Source: Streptococcus suis
GTDB taxonomy: Bacteria > Bacillota > Bacilli > Lactobacillales > Streptococcaceae
NCBI RefSeq assembly: GCF_002960445.1
Contig: NZ_POJD01000142.1
Span: forward strand, 1-64,000
Length of the DNA: 64,000 nucleotides
Reading direction: 5' to 3'
Below are positions 16,620 through 25,996 of the stretch, piece by piece; the first letter of the stretch is position 1, and the number at the start of each line of letters is the position of its first letter. The notes beneath the pieces were generated by a model. The model ran no database searches. It had not been told where the DNA came from and saw only the letters and a program-made list of their open reading frames with translations. A program made the position numbers and the translations under genes.

Positions 16620-17383
16620 CAAAAGCTATTTTATTGGTGAGTTTTGGTACAACTCATCCAGAAACTAGACAAAAAACGATTGGTGCCTGTGAACAGGCCA
16701 TCAAGGAGGCCTTTCCGCAGTATGCGGTTTATCAGGCTTATACTTCCACAGTCGTTTTGAGACGTATCAAGGAAAATGAGGGACTAGAGATTCCAACTGT
16801 TAAACAAGCTCTGGAACAAATGAAAGACGAAGGAATTCGGGAAGTTTACATTCAGCCATTACACATTATTGCGGGGTCTGAATTTGAAAAAATCTTAAAC
16901 CAATCAAAAGAATTCCAATCCTATTTTGACATCATAAAAGTTGGTCAGCCCTTGCTCCACAGTGAAGATGACTATCAGCAAGTCAAGCAAGTTCTGATGG
17001 ACCAGTACGGCCATTTTGGTGAAAAAGCAGCTACTGTTTTAATGGGCCATGGAAGCCAACACAATGCCTTTGTGGCCTATGCGGCATTAGATCATATGTT
17101 GACTGGTAGTCAGGTGCACATTGGTTGTGTGGAAAGCTACCCTCCTGTTGAGCAGATTGAGGAGAAATTAAAATCTAAGGGAATCAAAGAAGTTCATTTG
17201 GCACCCTTCATGCTGGTAGCTGGTGAACATGCGACCAATGATATGGTGTCAGATGATGAAGATTCTTGGAATACCTATTTCAATCAACGGGGTTACGAAG
17301 TGATTCCACATTTGATTGGTCTAGGAGAGTATCCAGCCATTCAAGATATGTATATCCAACATCTACACAAAATCATTGACTAG
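16616..17383 (+). CDS. cbiK: Anaerobic cobalt chelatase (sirohydrochlorin cobaltochelatase)
   Basis: This 255-residue chelatase of the CbiK type inserts cobalt into sirohydrochlorin without ATP. AILLVSFGTTHPETRQKTI at the N-terminus, the metal-handling His in QPLHIIAGSEFE, and the second His in MGHGSQHN match the family. It overlaps the previous gene by 4 bases. Together with sirC (22667) it fixes the pathway as cobalt-early, that is anaerobic. Confidence 0.95.
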   Translation: MTKAILLVSFGTTHPETRQKTIGACEQAIKEAFPQYAVYQAYTSTVVLRRIKENEGLEIPTVKQALEQMKDEGIREVYIQPLHIIAGSEFEKILNQSKEFQSYFDIIKVGQPLLHSEDDYQQVKQVLMDQYGHFGEKAATVLMGHGSQHNAFVAYAALDHMLTGSQVHIGCVESYPPVEQIEEKLKSKGIKEVHLAPFMLVAGEHATNDMVSDDEDSWNTYFNQRGYEVIPHLIGLGEYPAIQDMYIQHLHKIID

Positions 17384-17392
17384 GAGTAGCTT

Positions 17393-18088
17393 ATGGCACG
17401 ATTTTATGGAATTGGGATTGGTCCTGGTGATAGTGAGTTGGTAACAGTAAAAGCTAGTCGTATTCTTGGTGAGCTTGATATTCTCTATACTCCAGAAGCC
17501 AAAAAAGGAGCGAAAAGTTTAGCGCTTGAGATTGCTGGACCCTATCTAAGTGAAGAATTGATGATCAAGCAACGGCATTTTCCAATGGTAAGGGATAAGT
17601 CGCATAAAGAAGGGCAATGGCTGGATATCGCTGAAGAGATTGTTGCAGATGTCCAAGCAGGTAATAATGTTGGTTTCATCACTCTTGGGGATCCAATGGT
17701 ATTCAGTACCTATAGCTATCTATTAGACATTATCGGGCATCGTATTGAAACCAAGACCATACCGGGGATAACGTCATATAACAGTATTGCAGCTGAAGTC
17801 GGTTTACCCCTGGTCATGGATGAGGAATCCTTTGCAGTTGTTCCAGCAACTGCGGGTGTACAGCACTTGGAGGCTGTATTAAGGACACATGAAACGGTTG
17901 TTATTATGAAGGTGGCTAATCATCTTGCTGAAGTACTTCCCTTGTTAAAGCAGTTTGATTTGCTTGATAAAACGGTTCTTGTTAGTCGTTCTAGTACCGA
18001 TCAACAAGAGATTCGACATGGGGTAGCAGATCTCTCTCCTGAAGAAAAGCTATCTTATTTCTCAACTATGTTAGTCAAAAAACATTAA
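17393..18088 (+). CDS. cbiL: Cobalt-factor II C20-methyltransferase
   Basis: This 231-residue tetrapyrrole methylase methylates C20 of cobalt-sirohydrochlorin. [18 protein letters not shown] is the N-terminal SAM loop, [16 protein letters not shown] the second loop and [18 protein letters not shown] the third, in the usual order. It lies 9 bases after cbiK and before the cobalt transporter genes. Confidence 0.94.
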   Translation: MARFYGIGIGPGDSELVTVKASRILGELDILYTPEAKKGAKSLALEIAGPYLSEELMIKQRHFPMVRDKSHKEGQWLDIAEEIVADVQAGNNVGFITLGDPMVFSTYSYLLDIIGHRIETKTIPGITSYNSIAAEVGLPLVMDEESFAVVPATAGVQHLEAVLRTHETVVIMKVANHLAEVLPLLKQFDLLDKTVLVSRSSTDQQEIRHGVADLSPEEKLSYFSTMLVKKH

Positions 18089-18108
18089 AAAAAATAAAGG
18101 AGAATAAC

Positions 18109-18831
18109 ATGAAAAAGTTATTGAATCTTTTAGCACTTGTTGCTTTGCTGACCCTAGTTACAGCTACACCAGTAGCAGCCATGCACATTATGGAAGGCTA
18201 TTTACCACCAGCTCATGCCTTGCTCTGGTTTGGAATATTTGCACCATTTTTCCTGTATGGTTTGTTCCAATTGAAAAAGTCGGTCCAGAAAAATCCTGAA
18301 AGCAAGGTGGGATTGGCTCTATCAGGTGCCTTTGTCTTTATCCTTTCAGCCCTGAAAATTCCATCTGTAACAGGTTCAACATCTCATCCAACAGGTGTCG
18401 GCTTTGGTACAGCTATGTTTGGTCCGAGTGTCATGGTTGTTTTAGGAACGATTTGTTTGCTCTTCCAAGCTCTCTTCTTGGCCCATGGTGGTTTGACAAC
18501 CTTGGGAGCAAATGGATTTTCAATGGCAGTCGTAGGCCCATTTGTTGGTTACTTTGTTTATAAATTAGCTCTTTCTATGAAAGTCAATAAGCGCGTGGCT
18601 ATTTTCCTCTGTGCTTTTATAGCTGATCTAGCAACTTATTTAACTACTTCGCTACAATTATCATTGGCCTTTCCAGATGCACAAGCAGGTGTCTTTGGTG
18701 CTGCAATGAAATTTATGGGTGTTTTCATGGTTACACAAATTCCAATTGCCATCATTGAAGGTCTTTTGTCAGTAGTCCTGTATAACTTAGTTGTAGCCAA
18801 TGCTAAAAAAGAAGAAGTGGGAGTGTTCTAA
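18109..18831 (+). CDS. cbiM: Cobalt ECF transporter substrate-binding membrane component
   Basis: This 240-residue membrane protein is the S component for Co2+ uptake. A signal sequence ends in TPVAA, so the mature protein would start [10 protein letters not shown]; in this family Met1 and His2 of the processed chain bind the metal, which requires that cleavage. About six membrane helices follow. [12 protein letters not shown] is the conserved central loop. It begins the cbiMNQO transporter set. Confidence 0.95.
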   Translation: MKKLLNLLALVALLTLVTATPVAAMHIMEGYLPPAHALLWFGIFAPFFLYGLFQLKKSVQKNPESKVGLALSGAFVFILSALKIPSVTGSTSHPTGVGFGTAMFGPSVMVVLGTICLLFQALFLAHGGLTTLGANGFSMAVVGPFVGYFVYKLALSMKVNKRVAIFLCAFIADLATYLTTSLQLSLAFPDAQAGVFGAAMKFMGVFMVTQIPIAIIEGLLSVVLYNLVVANAKKEEVGVF

Positions 18832-18832
18832 G

Positions 18833-19114
18833 ATGAAAAAGCAAAATATTCTTTTATTGTTGACTTGTGTTCTGATTGCTGTTGGTGCCTTCTTCTTAGC
18901 GCCTAAAGACGCCGAGTTTGGGGGTTCGGATGGCGGTGCTGAAGTAGCCATTACAGAGGTTAATCCAGATTATGAACCATGGTTCGCTTCAATTTATGAA
19001 CCAGCTAGTGGTGAGATTGAGAGCTTACTCTTCACCATACAAGGTAGCATTGGTGTGGGTATTATTACCTATGTATTGGGTTATCACAAGGGAAAGAAAT
19101 ATGTTAATCATTGA
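18833..19114 (+). CDS. cbiN: Cobalt ECF transporter small subunit
   Basis: This 93-residue protein has one membrane helix at each end and an extracytoplasmic loop, the CbiN plan. GGSDGGAE and YEPWF...P.SGEIESLLF are typical. CbiN pairs with CbiM during metal loading. ATG 18833 follows AAGAAG; an in-frame start at 18800 would be inside cbiM. Its last codons overlap cbiQ by 14 bases. Confidence 0.92.
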   Translation: MKKQNILLLLTCVLIAVGAFFLAPKDAEFGGSDGGAEVAITEVNPDYEPWFASIYEPASGEIESLLFTIQGSIGVGIITYVLGYHKGKKYVNH

Positions 19115-19766
19115 TCAATACGCCTACCAGAATCGATTGGTAGGCCTATCTCCCAAAGTAAAATTAGGGATTTACCTATTGTTGCTAGGAATTTCTTTTA
19201 CAGGAATTCCTAGCCTGCAATGGGCTATTATAGTGGCCTTATTCCCAGTGACTTGTTACCTAGCAAAGTTACATTGGAAAACATATGCAAAATGGCTATT
19301 GTTAACCTTGCCTTTTGTTTTTATCAGTTTAGTAACCATGGCCGTGAGTTTTCAAGAATCTCCATCAAAGGATCTTATTCTAGTCTTACCTTTGTGGAAG
19401 GGCTATGCAGTTATCACTCGTGCAAGTCTAGATCAAACCATTGCTGTGTTTGTGAGAAGTTATGCTTGTTTGATGTCTACCTACTTTTTTGTTCTCACTG
19501 TACCATTTAGACAGTTGATTGACTTGTTAAGAAGTTTTCGCATTCCAAATGAATTATTAGAAGTTATTGTCTTTATGTATCGCTTTATCTTCATGTTTTT
19601 GGAAGAATTTCTTGTCATGCGAGATACACTTGATTTGAAATTTGGTTTTGGAACAGTCAAGCAGAGCTATCAAACTATGGGTTTGTTGGCTAGTCAATTA
19701 TTTACTAGATTGATGAGAGCAAATCGACAGATCAATGATATGTTAGAATTTCGCTTTGATCCTTAG
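19101..19766 (+). CDS. cbiQ: Cobalt ECF transporter T component
   Basis: About 221 residues forming the transmembrane coupling subunit between CbiM and the ATPase. Several hydrophobic helices occupy the first two thirds, and the C-terminal part has the paired coupling-helix motifs of the family near SFRIPNELLEVIVFMYRF and the later ASQLF.RLMRANRQ region. I selected ATG 19101 behind AAGGGAAAG; a longer frame from 18972 would run through cbiN. Confidence 0.9.
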   Translation: MLIIDQYAYQNRLVGLSPKVKLGIYLLLLGISFTGIPSLQWAIIVALFPVTCYLAKLHWKTYAKWLLLTLPFVFISLVTMAVSFQESPSKDLILVLPLWKGYAVITRASLDQTIAVFVRSYACLMSTYFFVLTVPFRQLIDLLRSFRIPNELLEVIVFMYRFIFMFLEEFLVMRDTLDLKFGFGTVKQSYQTMGLLASQLFTRLMRANRQINDMLEFRFDP

Positions 19767-19775
19767 GAGGTTATC

Positions 19776-20624
19776 ATGCTAAGTGTGGAGAATATCAGTT
19801 ACACCTATAATCTAGACTTTGGAAAGGTCCTCGAAGATGTAACTATGGACTTTGATAAGGGGCAAATCGTCGGTGTTTTAGGTGCCAATGGTTCTGGTAA
19901 ATCAACTTTGATGAAAGTTATCATGGGCCTCTATCAGCCGCAGAATGGAAAGGTATTTTACCAAGGGAACTCTCTTATCTATAACAAGAAGGCCTTATAT
20001 GCCTATCGCCAAGAGGTTGGAATTGTTTTTCAAGACCCTGAACAACAGTTGTTTTACTCAGTGGTGGAAGATGATGTGGCCCTGGCCCTTCGTAATCTCT
20101 CCTATCCAGAGCCAGAAATAAAGGAGCGTGTGGATAAGGCGTTAAAAGATATGCATATCGAACATTTGCGAAATCGCCCTGTTCACTATTTGAGTTTTGG
20201 TCAGAAGAAAAAGGTGGCGATTGCAGGTGTTTTAGCCTTACAACCTAAGTATTTACTTCTGGATGAACCGACTGCAGGTTTAGATCCGCGTGGTCGGAAT
20301 CATATGATGTTTCTGATGAAAAAATTGGCCAAGCAAGGAACAAAAATTATCTTGACCAGTCATGATATGGATTTGATGTATGATTGCTGCGACTACGTTT
20401 ACCTACTTGATAAGGGGAAATTAGTCTTGGAAGGCGAAGTAGGCAGTGTCTTTTTAGAAGAGGAAATCTTAGAGAAGGCACGCTTATCTTTACCTTGGCT
20501 AGTAAAATTACATCTAGCAATGGGGCTCCCATTGGCAGAAAATGAACAGGAATTTTTTGAAAGGTTAGGAAAAGACTATGGCAAAATCATTGATGATTCA
20601 AGGAACAGCTTCGGATGCCGGTAA
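19776..20624 (+). CDS. cbiO: Cobalt ECF transporter ATPase
   Basis: This 282-residue ABC ATPase energises the cobalt transporter. Walker A is GANGSGKST near residues 38-46, the Q-loop VFQDPEQQLF follows, the signature is LSFGQKKKVAIA, Walker B is YLLLDEPTAGLDPRG, and the switch His is in TSHDMD. Its 3' end overlaps cbiP by 47 bases, an unusually long overlap in this operon. Confidence 0.95.
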   Translation: MLSVENISYTYNLDFGKVLEDVTMDFDKGQIVGVLGANGSGKSTLMKVIMGLYQPQNGKVFYQGNSLIYNKKALYAYRQEVGIVFQDPEQQLFYSVVEDDVALALRNLSYPEPEIKERVDKALKDMHIEHLRNRPVHYLSFGQKKKVAIAGVLALQPKYLLLDEPTAGLDPRGRNHMMFLMKKLAKQGTKIILTSHDMDLMYDCCDYVYLLDKGKLVLEGEVGSVFLEEEILEKARLSLPWLVKLHLAMGLPLAENEQEFFERLGKDYGKIIDDSRNSFGCR

Positions 20625-22065
20625 GAGTATTATCGTAGCAGGTTTGTGTCGTATTTTTAAGCAGGATGGCCTGCGGGTTGTGCCCTTCAAATCACAGAAT
20701 ATGGCCCTTAATTCTTATATCACCAAAACAGGTCAAGAAATGGGACGGGCCCAGGTCTTTCAAGCGGAGGCTGCTCAGGTTGAACCAGATGTTCGGATGA
20801 ACCCTGTTCTTCTCAAACCGACCTCAGACCGAAAATCTCAGGTTGTTTTCATGGGCCAGGTCCTAACGGATATGGATGCTGTCGAGTACCACGAATTTAA
20901 GCAGGAGCTACTTCCCAAGATCAAAGAAGTTTATGAGGAACTGAGTGCTGAAAATGATATAATATTGCTTGAGGGAGCAGGTAGCCCAGCTGAGATCAAT
21001 TTGAACGACCGAGATATTGTTAATATGGGTATGGCTAGATTGGTTGATGCACCGGTTATCTTGGTAGCGGATATTGATAAGGGTGGTGTCTTTGCTTCGA
21101 TTTATGGGACAATCATGCTCATGCCAGAGGAAGATCGCCAACGAATCAAGGGAGTAATTATCAATAAGTTCCGAGGTGACGTTGCCCTGCTTCAATCAGG
21201 AATAGACATGATTGAGGACTTGACTAAGGTTCCTGTTTTGGGTGTGGTCCCTTATGCCCAGCTCAACATTGATAGTGAAGATAGTGTTGCCCTAGTTCAA
21301 AAAAGCCGGAAATATAATCCTCAAAAAGACTTGGATATTGCCATTATCAATCTGAATAGGATGTCTAATTTTACAGATTTTAATAGTCTAGAAATGCAGC
21401 CTGACGTGTCTGTTCGCTATGTCAGACCAGGTGATGAGCTTGGTCACCCAGATCTCGTGATTTTACCAGGAAGTAAGAACACTATTGAGGATATGGTCTA
21501 TTTGGTCGAGTCGGGCTTGGATAAAGAAATTCATCGTTGTTTCCAAGAAGGAAGTGCTATTTTTGGTATTTGTGGTGGCTACCAGTTACTTGGTCAACAC
21601 TTGTCGGATCCCTTAGGGGTTGAGTCCAGCATTCAGGACATACCTGCGCTGGGGCTTTTAGACACAACCACTATCTTCCAAGCCAATAAGTGTACCACTC
21701 AGGTCCAAGCTCGGCAAGGTGACTACTGCTTAGAAGGTTATGAAATCCATATGGGGGAAACCTGTTTGGGTGATGGTGTTCAAGCATTTTCAACCATTGT
21801 TTTGCAAAATGGCGAGGCGACGGAGCGTCAGGATGGAGCTATTGGACATGGTGGTCAGGTTCAAGGGACCTATCTACATGGTATTTTCGACAATCTGGCA
21901 TGGACCCGTGATTACCTAAATCAATTAAGAATTAGAAAAGGCTTGCCAACTCTTGACCAGCAAGTAGAAGCCATTCAGACCATAAAGGATAGAGAGTACG
22001 ATAAGTTAGCAACTATTTTGAGAGAATCCTTGGACATGGCAGCTATCTATGACATCTTAGCTTGA
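20578..22065 (+). CDS. cbiP: Cobyric acid synthase
   Basis: This 495-residue glutamine amidotransferase amidates the b, d, e and g side chains of adenosylcobyrinate diamide. The N-terminal P-loop is IQGTASDAGKS at residues 7-17. The glutaminase-like domain has the nucleophile Cys in FGICGGYQLLG, and YLHGIFDN near the C-terminus carries the matching His. The ATG lies 47 bases inside cbiO; no later in-frame ATG would preserve the P-loop, so the overlap is real. Confidence 0.95.
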   Translation: MAKSLMIQGTASDAGKSIIVAGLCRIFKQDGLRVVPFKSQNMALNSYITKTGQEMGRAQVFQAEAAQVEPDVRMNPVLLKPTSDRKSQVVFMGQVLTDMDAVEYHEFKQELLPKIKEVYEELSAENDIILLEGAGSPAEINLNDRDIVNMGMARLVDAPVILVADIDKGGVFASIYGTIMLMPEEDRQRIKGVIINKFRGDVALLQSGIDMIEDLTKVPVLGVVPYAQLNIDSEDSVALVQKSRKYNPQKDLDIAIINLNRMSNFTDFNSLEMQPDVSVRYVRPGDELGHPDLVILPGSKNTIEDMVYLVESGLDKEIHRCFQEGSAIFGICGGYQLLGQHLSDPLGVESSIQDIPALGLLDTTTIFQANKCTTQVQARQGDYCLEGYEIHMGETCLGDGVQAFSTIVLQNGEATERQDGAIGHGGQVQGTYLHGIFDNLAWTRDYLNQLRIRKGLPTLDQQVEAIQTIKDREYDKLATILRESLDMAAIYDILA

Positions 22066-22085
22066 CCGTTAGGAAGGGAAAATGT

Positions 22086-22670
22086 ATGCGAATTTATACA
22101 GGATATGGAGATAGTGGGAAAACCCGCCTTTATGGTGGTGACCGAGTTTCCAAGACCCATGAGCGCGTGGAAGCTTACGGGACTATGGATGAGCTGTGTT
22201 CACTGCTAGGAAGAATAGTTGCGGAGATGAGGGAATACCCAGAATTGGACGATCTTCGACTGGAGTGCGAGCAAATCCAGCAGCAGCTCTTTGATTGTGG
22301 CAGTGACCTAGCTACACCAAGGGAATTGCGGCCCTACAAGCAGGAAGAAGCTACTGTAAATTGGCTGGAAGAACGTATGGATGCCTATATGCACCAGCCA
22401 CCGCAGTTGGAAAAGTTCATCATACCAGGTGGGCATTTGATTGCCAGTTCTCTCCACATGGCAAGAACACTTACTCGGCGATTGGAACGTCGAATGGTAG
22501 CCTTAATGGAGATAGAAGAAAAGGTAAATCCAGTCGGTATGGTCTATATCAACCGTTTATCAGACTACTTTTTTGTCCTAGCTCGCCTGGTTAATTTTAG
22601 ACTAGGGGTAGCTGATACGGTCTATGAACGCAGCTCTAAGATTTTTCGAAGTCGGAAAAAGGAGGCATGA
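22086..22670 (+). CDS. PduO-type ATP:cob(I)alamin adenosyltransferase, copy 2
   Basis: This protein of about 194 residues is homologous to the gene at 5033. It keeps the ATP-binding YTGYGDSGKTRLYGG, YGTMDELCSLLG, RTLTRRLERRMV and NRLSDYFFVLAR segments, so it should be active. The start is ATG 22086 behind AGGAAGGGA. Its place after cbiP suggests the adenosylation step of biosynthesis (CobA/BtuR role), while copy 1 could serve salvage. This split is inference; the sequences do not show which does what. Confidence 0.88.
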   Translation: MRIYTGYGDSGKTRLYGGDRVSKTHERVEAYGTMDELCSLLGRIVAEMREYPELDDLRLECEQIQQQLFDCGSDLATPRELRPYKQEEATVNWLEERMDAYMHQPPQLEKFIIPGGHLIASSLHMARTLTRRLERRMVALMEIEEKVNPVGMVYINRLSDYFFVLARLVNFRLGVADTVYERSSKIFRSRKKEA

Positions 22671-23107
22671 CCATGTACCCAGTTATGATTAACATAAAGG
22701 GAAAAAAGGTAGTTGTGGTAGGTGGGGGCAAGGTTGCCTCCAGAAAAATCAAGGGCTTGCTAGATGAGGGTGCTTTGGTGACTGTTATCAGCCCAGACCT
22801 GCATTCAAGTATTGATGCTACACAAGTGACCTGGCTTGCCAGGCCCTATGAAGAAGGAGATTTAGAGGGTGCTAAATTAGCCTTCGCCTGTACCGACCAA
22901 GCCAGTGTCAATCTGCAAGTGATGGAGGATGCCGATCCTAGTCAGCTGGTCAACAATACTGGTGACAAGAACCATTCAGATTTTTACAATGTAGCAATGG
23001 CCAAGGGAAAAAATTTTTCTGTTATGATTTCAACAAATGGTACTTCAGCGGCCTATTCAAAAGCTATACGCCAGAAAATTGAAGCACTGTTAGAAGATTT
23101 AGAATGA
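22667..23107 (+). CDS. sirC: Precorrin-2 dehydrogenase
   Basis: This 146-residue protein matches the NAD-binding N-terminal domain of CysG/Met8p. YPVMINIKGKKVVVVGGG..ASRK is the Rossmann loop, and NNTGDKNHSDFYNVA holds the conserved Asp region. It oxidises precorrin-2 to sirohydrochlorin, the substrate of CbiK. It is shorter than usual (most are about 200 residues), lacking most of the C-terminal dimerisation part, as seen in some Firmicutes. It overlaps the adenosyltransferase stop by 4 bases. Confidence 0.85.
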   Translation: MTMYPVMINIKGKKVVVVGGGKVASRKIKGLLDEGALVTVISPDLHSSIDATQVTWLARPYEEGDLEGAKLAFACTDQASVNLQVMEDADPSQLVNNTGDKNHSDFYNVAMAKGKNFSVMISTNGTSAAYSKAIRQKIEALLEDLE

Positions 23108-23122
23108 AAAGGTTAGTATGTT

Positions 23123-24382
23123 ATGGACCTATTATATGTTGGATTGACCCATCAAAATACACCGTTTAGTTTGTTGGAGAGGGCACACTTTTCCGACGAG
23201 GAAGTGGACCAGGCCTTACAAGCACTGAATCAAGAGAAAAGTATTTTTGAAACGGTCATTGTATCGACCTGTAATCGAACAGAGCTGTATCTAGTGGTGG
23301 ACCAGCTCCATACAGGACGCTATTATGCCAAAAGATTTTTACTGAACTGGTTTCAGCTGGAAGCGAAAGAAGTAGATCCCTGTCTGATTTTCAAAGAAGC
23401 CGATCAGGTCTTGGAACACCTACTGAGAGTGTCCATTGGCCTGGAATCGAAGATTTTAGGAGAAACTCAAATTCTAGGTCAGTTGAAACGGGCCTTTGCC
23501 AGAACCCAGTCAGTAGGGACGACTGGAGTTATATTAAATCAAGTCTTCAAGCAAGTCATGACCTTTGCCAAACGAATGCATGAAGAATACCGCATCAATG
23601 CTCGACCGATTTCCATAGGCTTAACAGCGGTGCAAATGCTAGAGCAGACGGATTTTGACTATTCTGGAAAAACAGTAGCGGTTATCGGCCTGGGAGAAAT
23701 CGGCCAACTGGTGACCAAATACTTGCTGAAAAAAACTTTTGAACAAATCCGCTTGGTCAATCGGACAGTTTCAAAGGCCCAGTATTTTCTACAGGACCAA
23801 CGTGTGCAGGCTTTTAGCTGGGACCAGCTAGAAGCAGCGGTTGCGGATGCGGATGTTGTATTCTCGGCTGTAAAAGTAGGTGGCTACATTCTCTTTCCAA
23901 CTATGCTAAAAGAAAGTGTTATCGCCTTTGACCTTTGTCTACCTAGGACCGTTCATCCCACTGAACAGATGACCCTCTATACCATCGAGAATCTCAGCAA
24001 TCAACTGGAAGTCTATCATGAAGAAAGAAGAGAAATTGCCAATCAGATTGTTTTGGAAATAGAGGATGAGTTGGTCAAATACCAAGAGTGGCAAGCTCAG
24101 CTGGGGATTGTTCCTCTCATTCGTGAATTGAGGGAAAAAGCCTTGCAGATTCATGCAACATCCTTAGAAAGTATCAATCGAAAGATACCTAATTTAACCG
24201 AAAGGGAACAGAAACAAATTTCCAAACACATGAAGGGGATCGTCAATCAGTTGATTCGAGAGCCCATTTTACAACTCAAGGAGATGTCTGTCGGGGAAAG
24301 GTCTGACTATGATATTGCCTTGGTCTGTAAACTTTTTGGCTTAAAAGCAGACAGATTAGGAGAAGATTATGACAATAATTAG
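23123..24382 (+). CDS. hemA: Glutamyl-tRNA reductase
   Basis: This 419-residue enzyme reduces glutamyl-tRNA to glutamate-1-semialdehyde, the first committed tetrapyrrole step. The catalytic Cys is in VSTCNRTELY near residue 50, GETQILGQ is the substrate-domain motif, and VIGLGEIGQL the NADPH loop. Streptococci are known not to make heme, and no hemE, G, H or related gene is visible, so this pathway very probably serves corrinoids only. The end overlaps hemC by 14 bases. Confidence 0.95.
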   Translation: MDLLYVGLTHQNTPFSLLERAHFSDEEVDQALQALNQEKSIFETVIVSTCNRTELYLVVDQLHTGRYYAKRFLLNWFQLEAKEVDPCLIFKEADQVLEHLLRVSIGLESKILGETQILGQLKRAFARTQSVGTTGVILNQVFKQVMTFAKRMHEEYRINARPISIGLTAVQMLEQTDFDYSGKTVAVIGLGEIGQLVTKYLLKKTFEQIRLVNRTVSKAQYFLQDQRVQAFSWDQLEAAVADADVVFSAVKVGGYILFPTMLKESVIAFDLCLPRTVHPTEQMTLYTIENLSNQLEVYHEERREIANQIVLEIEDELVKYQEWQAQLGIVPLIRELREKALQIHATSLESINRKIPNLTEREQKQISKHMKGIVNQLIREPILQLKEMSVGERSDYDIALVCKLFGLKADRLGEDYDNN

Positions 24383-25277
24383 AGTGGGAACTCGGCAAAG
24401 TCAGTTAGCACTTACTCAGACCAATATGGTTGTAGATGCCCTTAAGACCTTACACCCCGATGTTGCGTTTGAACTGGTTCCTTATAAGACGACAGGTGAC
24501 AAGCTAGTCCATGTCAGTCTTCAGAAAATCGGTGGAAAAGGTGTTTTTGTTAAAGATATTGAGAAGGCACTGGTGGAAAAAGAGATTGACATTGCAGTCC
24601 ATAGCTTGAAAGATGTTCCTGGGCTACTAGCTGAGGGATGTGTGATTGGGGCCAGTCCTGAGCGTGAGGATGTGCGTGACTGTTTGATTTTCAAAGAAGC
24701 TGGTATGACCTTAGCTAGCTTGCCAGCTGGATCAGTAGTGGGGACTAGTAGTCTTCGCCGTCAAGTCCAGCTCGAGGCTGTTCGACCTGACCTGGTCTAC
24801 AAGTCCTTGCGTGGAAATATCGATAGCCGTATTCAAAAGGTCCGAGACGGCCAGTACGATGCCATTGTCTTAGCAGTTGCGGGAATCAATCGGCTTGGCT
24901 GGACCAGCCAGGCTGACTTGGGTATTGAATATTTGGACGAATCCATTTGTCTTCCTGCCATTGCTCAGGCAGCTCTGGGAATCGAATGTCGGGCGGATGA
25001 CCAGCAAGTATTGGATATCTTATCTGGCATAAACCATCCTGAAACAGCCATCTGTGCAGGCATTGAGCGGGAATTTTTACGAGGAATGGGTGCCGATTGC
25101 ACCTTCCCAATTGCTGCCTTGGCCAAGCAGGTTGGAGCTGACTATCAGTTAGAAGTCATGCTGGCAGACCGTGAGAAAAACTGCCACCGCATCAAACTCT
25201 CTGGTCCAGACGGTTTCCAGTTGGCCAAAGAGGCCGTGGAGAAACTCAATCAGCTAGGGGTTGAGCCAGCAGGATGA
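24369..25277 (+). CDS. hemC: Porphobilinogen deaminase (hydroxymethylbilane synthase)
   Basis: This 302-residue enzyme links four porphobilinogen units into hydroxymethylbilane. IRVGTRQSQLALTQT at the N-terminus, HSLKDVP with the catalytic Asp region, GTSSLRRQVQL, and the dipyrromethane cofactor Cys in MGADCTFPIAA are all present. It overlaps hemA and hemD, forming a tight hemACDBL block inside the cobalamin operon. Confidence 0.95.
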   Translation: MTIIRVGTRQSQLALTQTNMVVDALKTLHPDVAFELVPYKTTGDKLVHVSLQKIGGKGVFVKDIEKALVEKEIDIAVHSLKDVPGLLAEGCVIGASPEREDVRDCLIFKEAGMTLASLPAGSVVGTSSLRRQVQLEAVRPDLVYKSLRGNIDSRIQKVRDGQYDAIVLAVAGINRLGWTSQADLGIEYLDESICLPAIAQAALGIECRADDQQVLDILSGINHPETAICAGIEREFLRGMGADCTFPIAALAKQVGADYQLEVMLADREKNCHRIKLSGPDGFQLAKEAVEKLNQLGVEPAG

Positions 25278-25996
25278 CAGCGATGATTGTAGTAACAAGA
25301 GATGGGGCTATAGATGTGGACCTGCAAGCAGCTTTGGAAAATGCTGGCTTCCAGCTAGTAATTGTTCCCCTGATAGCTTTTCAGGCCCATCCTCTGCCTC
25401 AACAAGTCCAGCAGGAGTTAGCAAAGGCTGATTGGCTGTTCTGCACCAGTGCAACAGCCTTTGAGTGCTTCCTGCCCCATCTTCCATCTTCTATACAGAT
25501 TGCCAGTATTGGTGAGCAGACCAGTCGTTCCATAAGGGAAGCAGGACGGTCAGTGACTTTTGAGTCTGCTAGCCAATATGGAAAAGATTTTGTAGCGGAG
25601 TGGTTGGCACTTGGCTTAGAAAGGCAAAAGATTTTGTTTCCGCAAAGTCACTTGGCCAATCCTATCATAGCAGAAGGTTTGAGGCAGGAGGGGCATGCTG
25701 TGCTGGCTTGGGAGATGTATGATACGGTTGCCAATCAGGCAGGTCAGGATCAGCTGGCTACTTATCTGAATACGGATAGGGTTATCTGGACCTTTGCTAG
25801 TCCATCTGCCTGGCACAGTTTTACAGAGGTAGTCAAAAAGCTTCCTGTCAGCCATAAAATAGCAGTCATTGGAAAAACAACAGCCCAAGCGGTGATGGAA
25901 TCTGGTTATGAGGTAGACCTCATGCCAGACAAGCCTTCTATCACAGCCATGCTAGAAACCATCATGGATAAGGAGAAACGATATGGTATTTTTTAG
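25274..25996 (+). CDS. hemD: Uroporphyrinogen-III synthase (stand-alone)
   Basis: About 240 residues of the HemD type, closing hydroxymethylbilane to uroporphyrinogen III. The family is poorly conserved. Support comes from the [11 protein letters not shown] segment, [28 protein letters not shown] and [17 protein letters not shown] in the usual order, and from its place between hemC and hemB. A second HemD domain is fused to CobA upstream, so the window encodes two. Confidence 0.87.
   Translation: MTAMIVVTRDGAIDVDLQAALENAGFQLVIVPLIAFQAHPLPQQVQQELAKADWLFCTSATAFECFLPHLPSSIQIASIGEQTSRSIREAGRSVTFESASQYGKDFVAEWLALGLERQKILFPQSHLANPIIAEGLRQEGHAVLAWEMYDTVANQAGQDQLATYLNTDRVIWTFASPSAWHSFTEVVKKLPVSHKIAVIGKTTAQAVMESGYEVDLMPDKPSITAMLETIMDKEKRYGIF

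Noticed and set aside
18972-19100. Longer cbiQ frame reaching back into cbiN
   Set aside because: The extra residues are the shifted frame of cbiN and have no ribosome site; ATG 19101 gives the usual CbiQ start.
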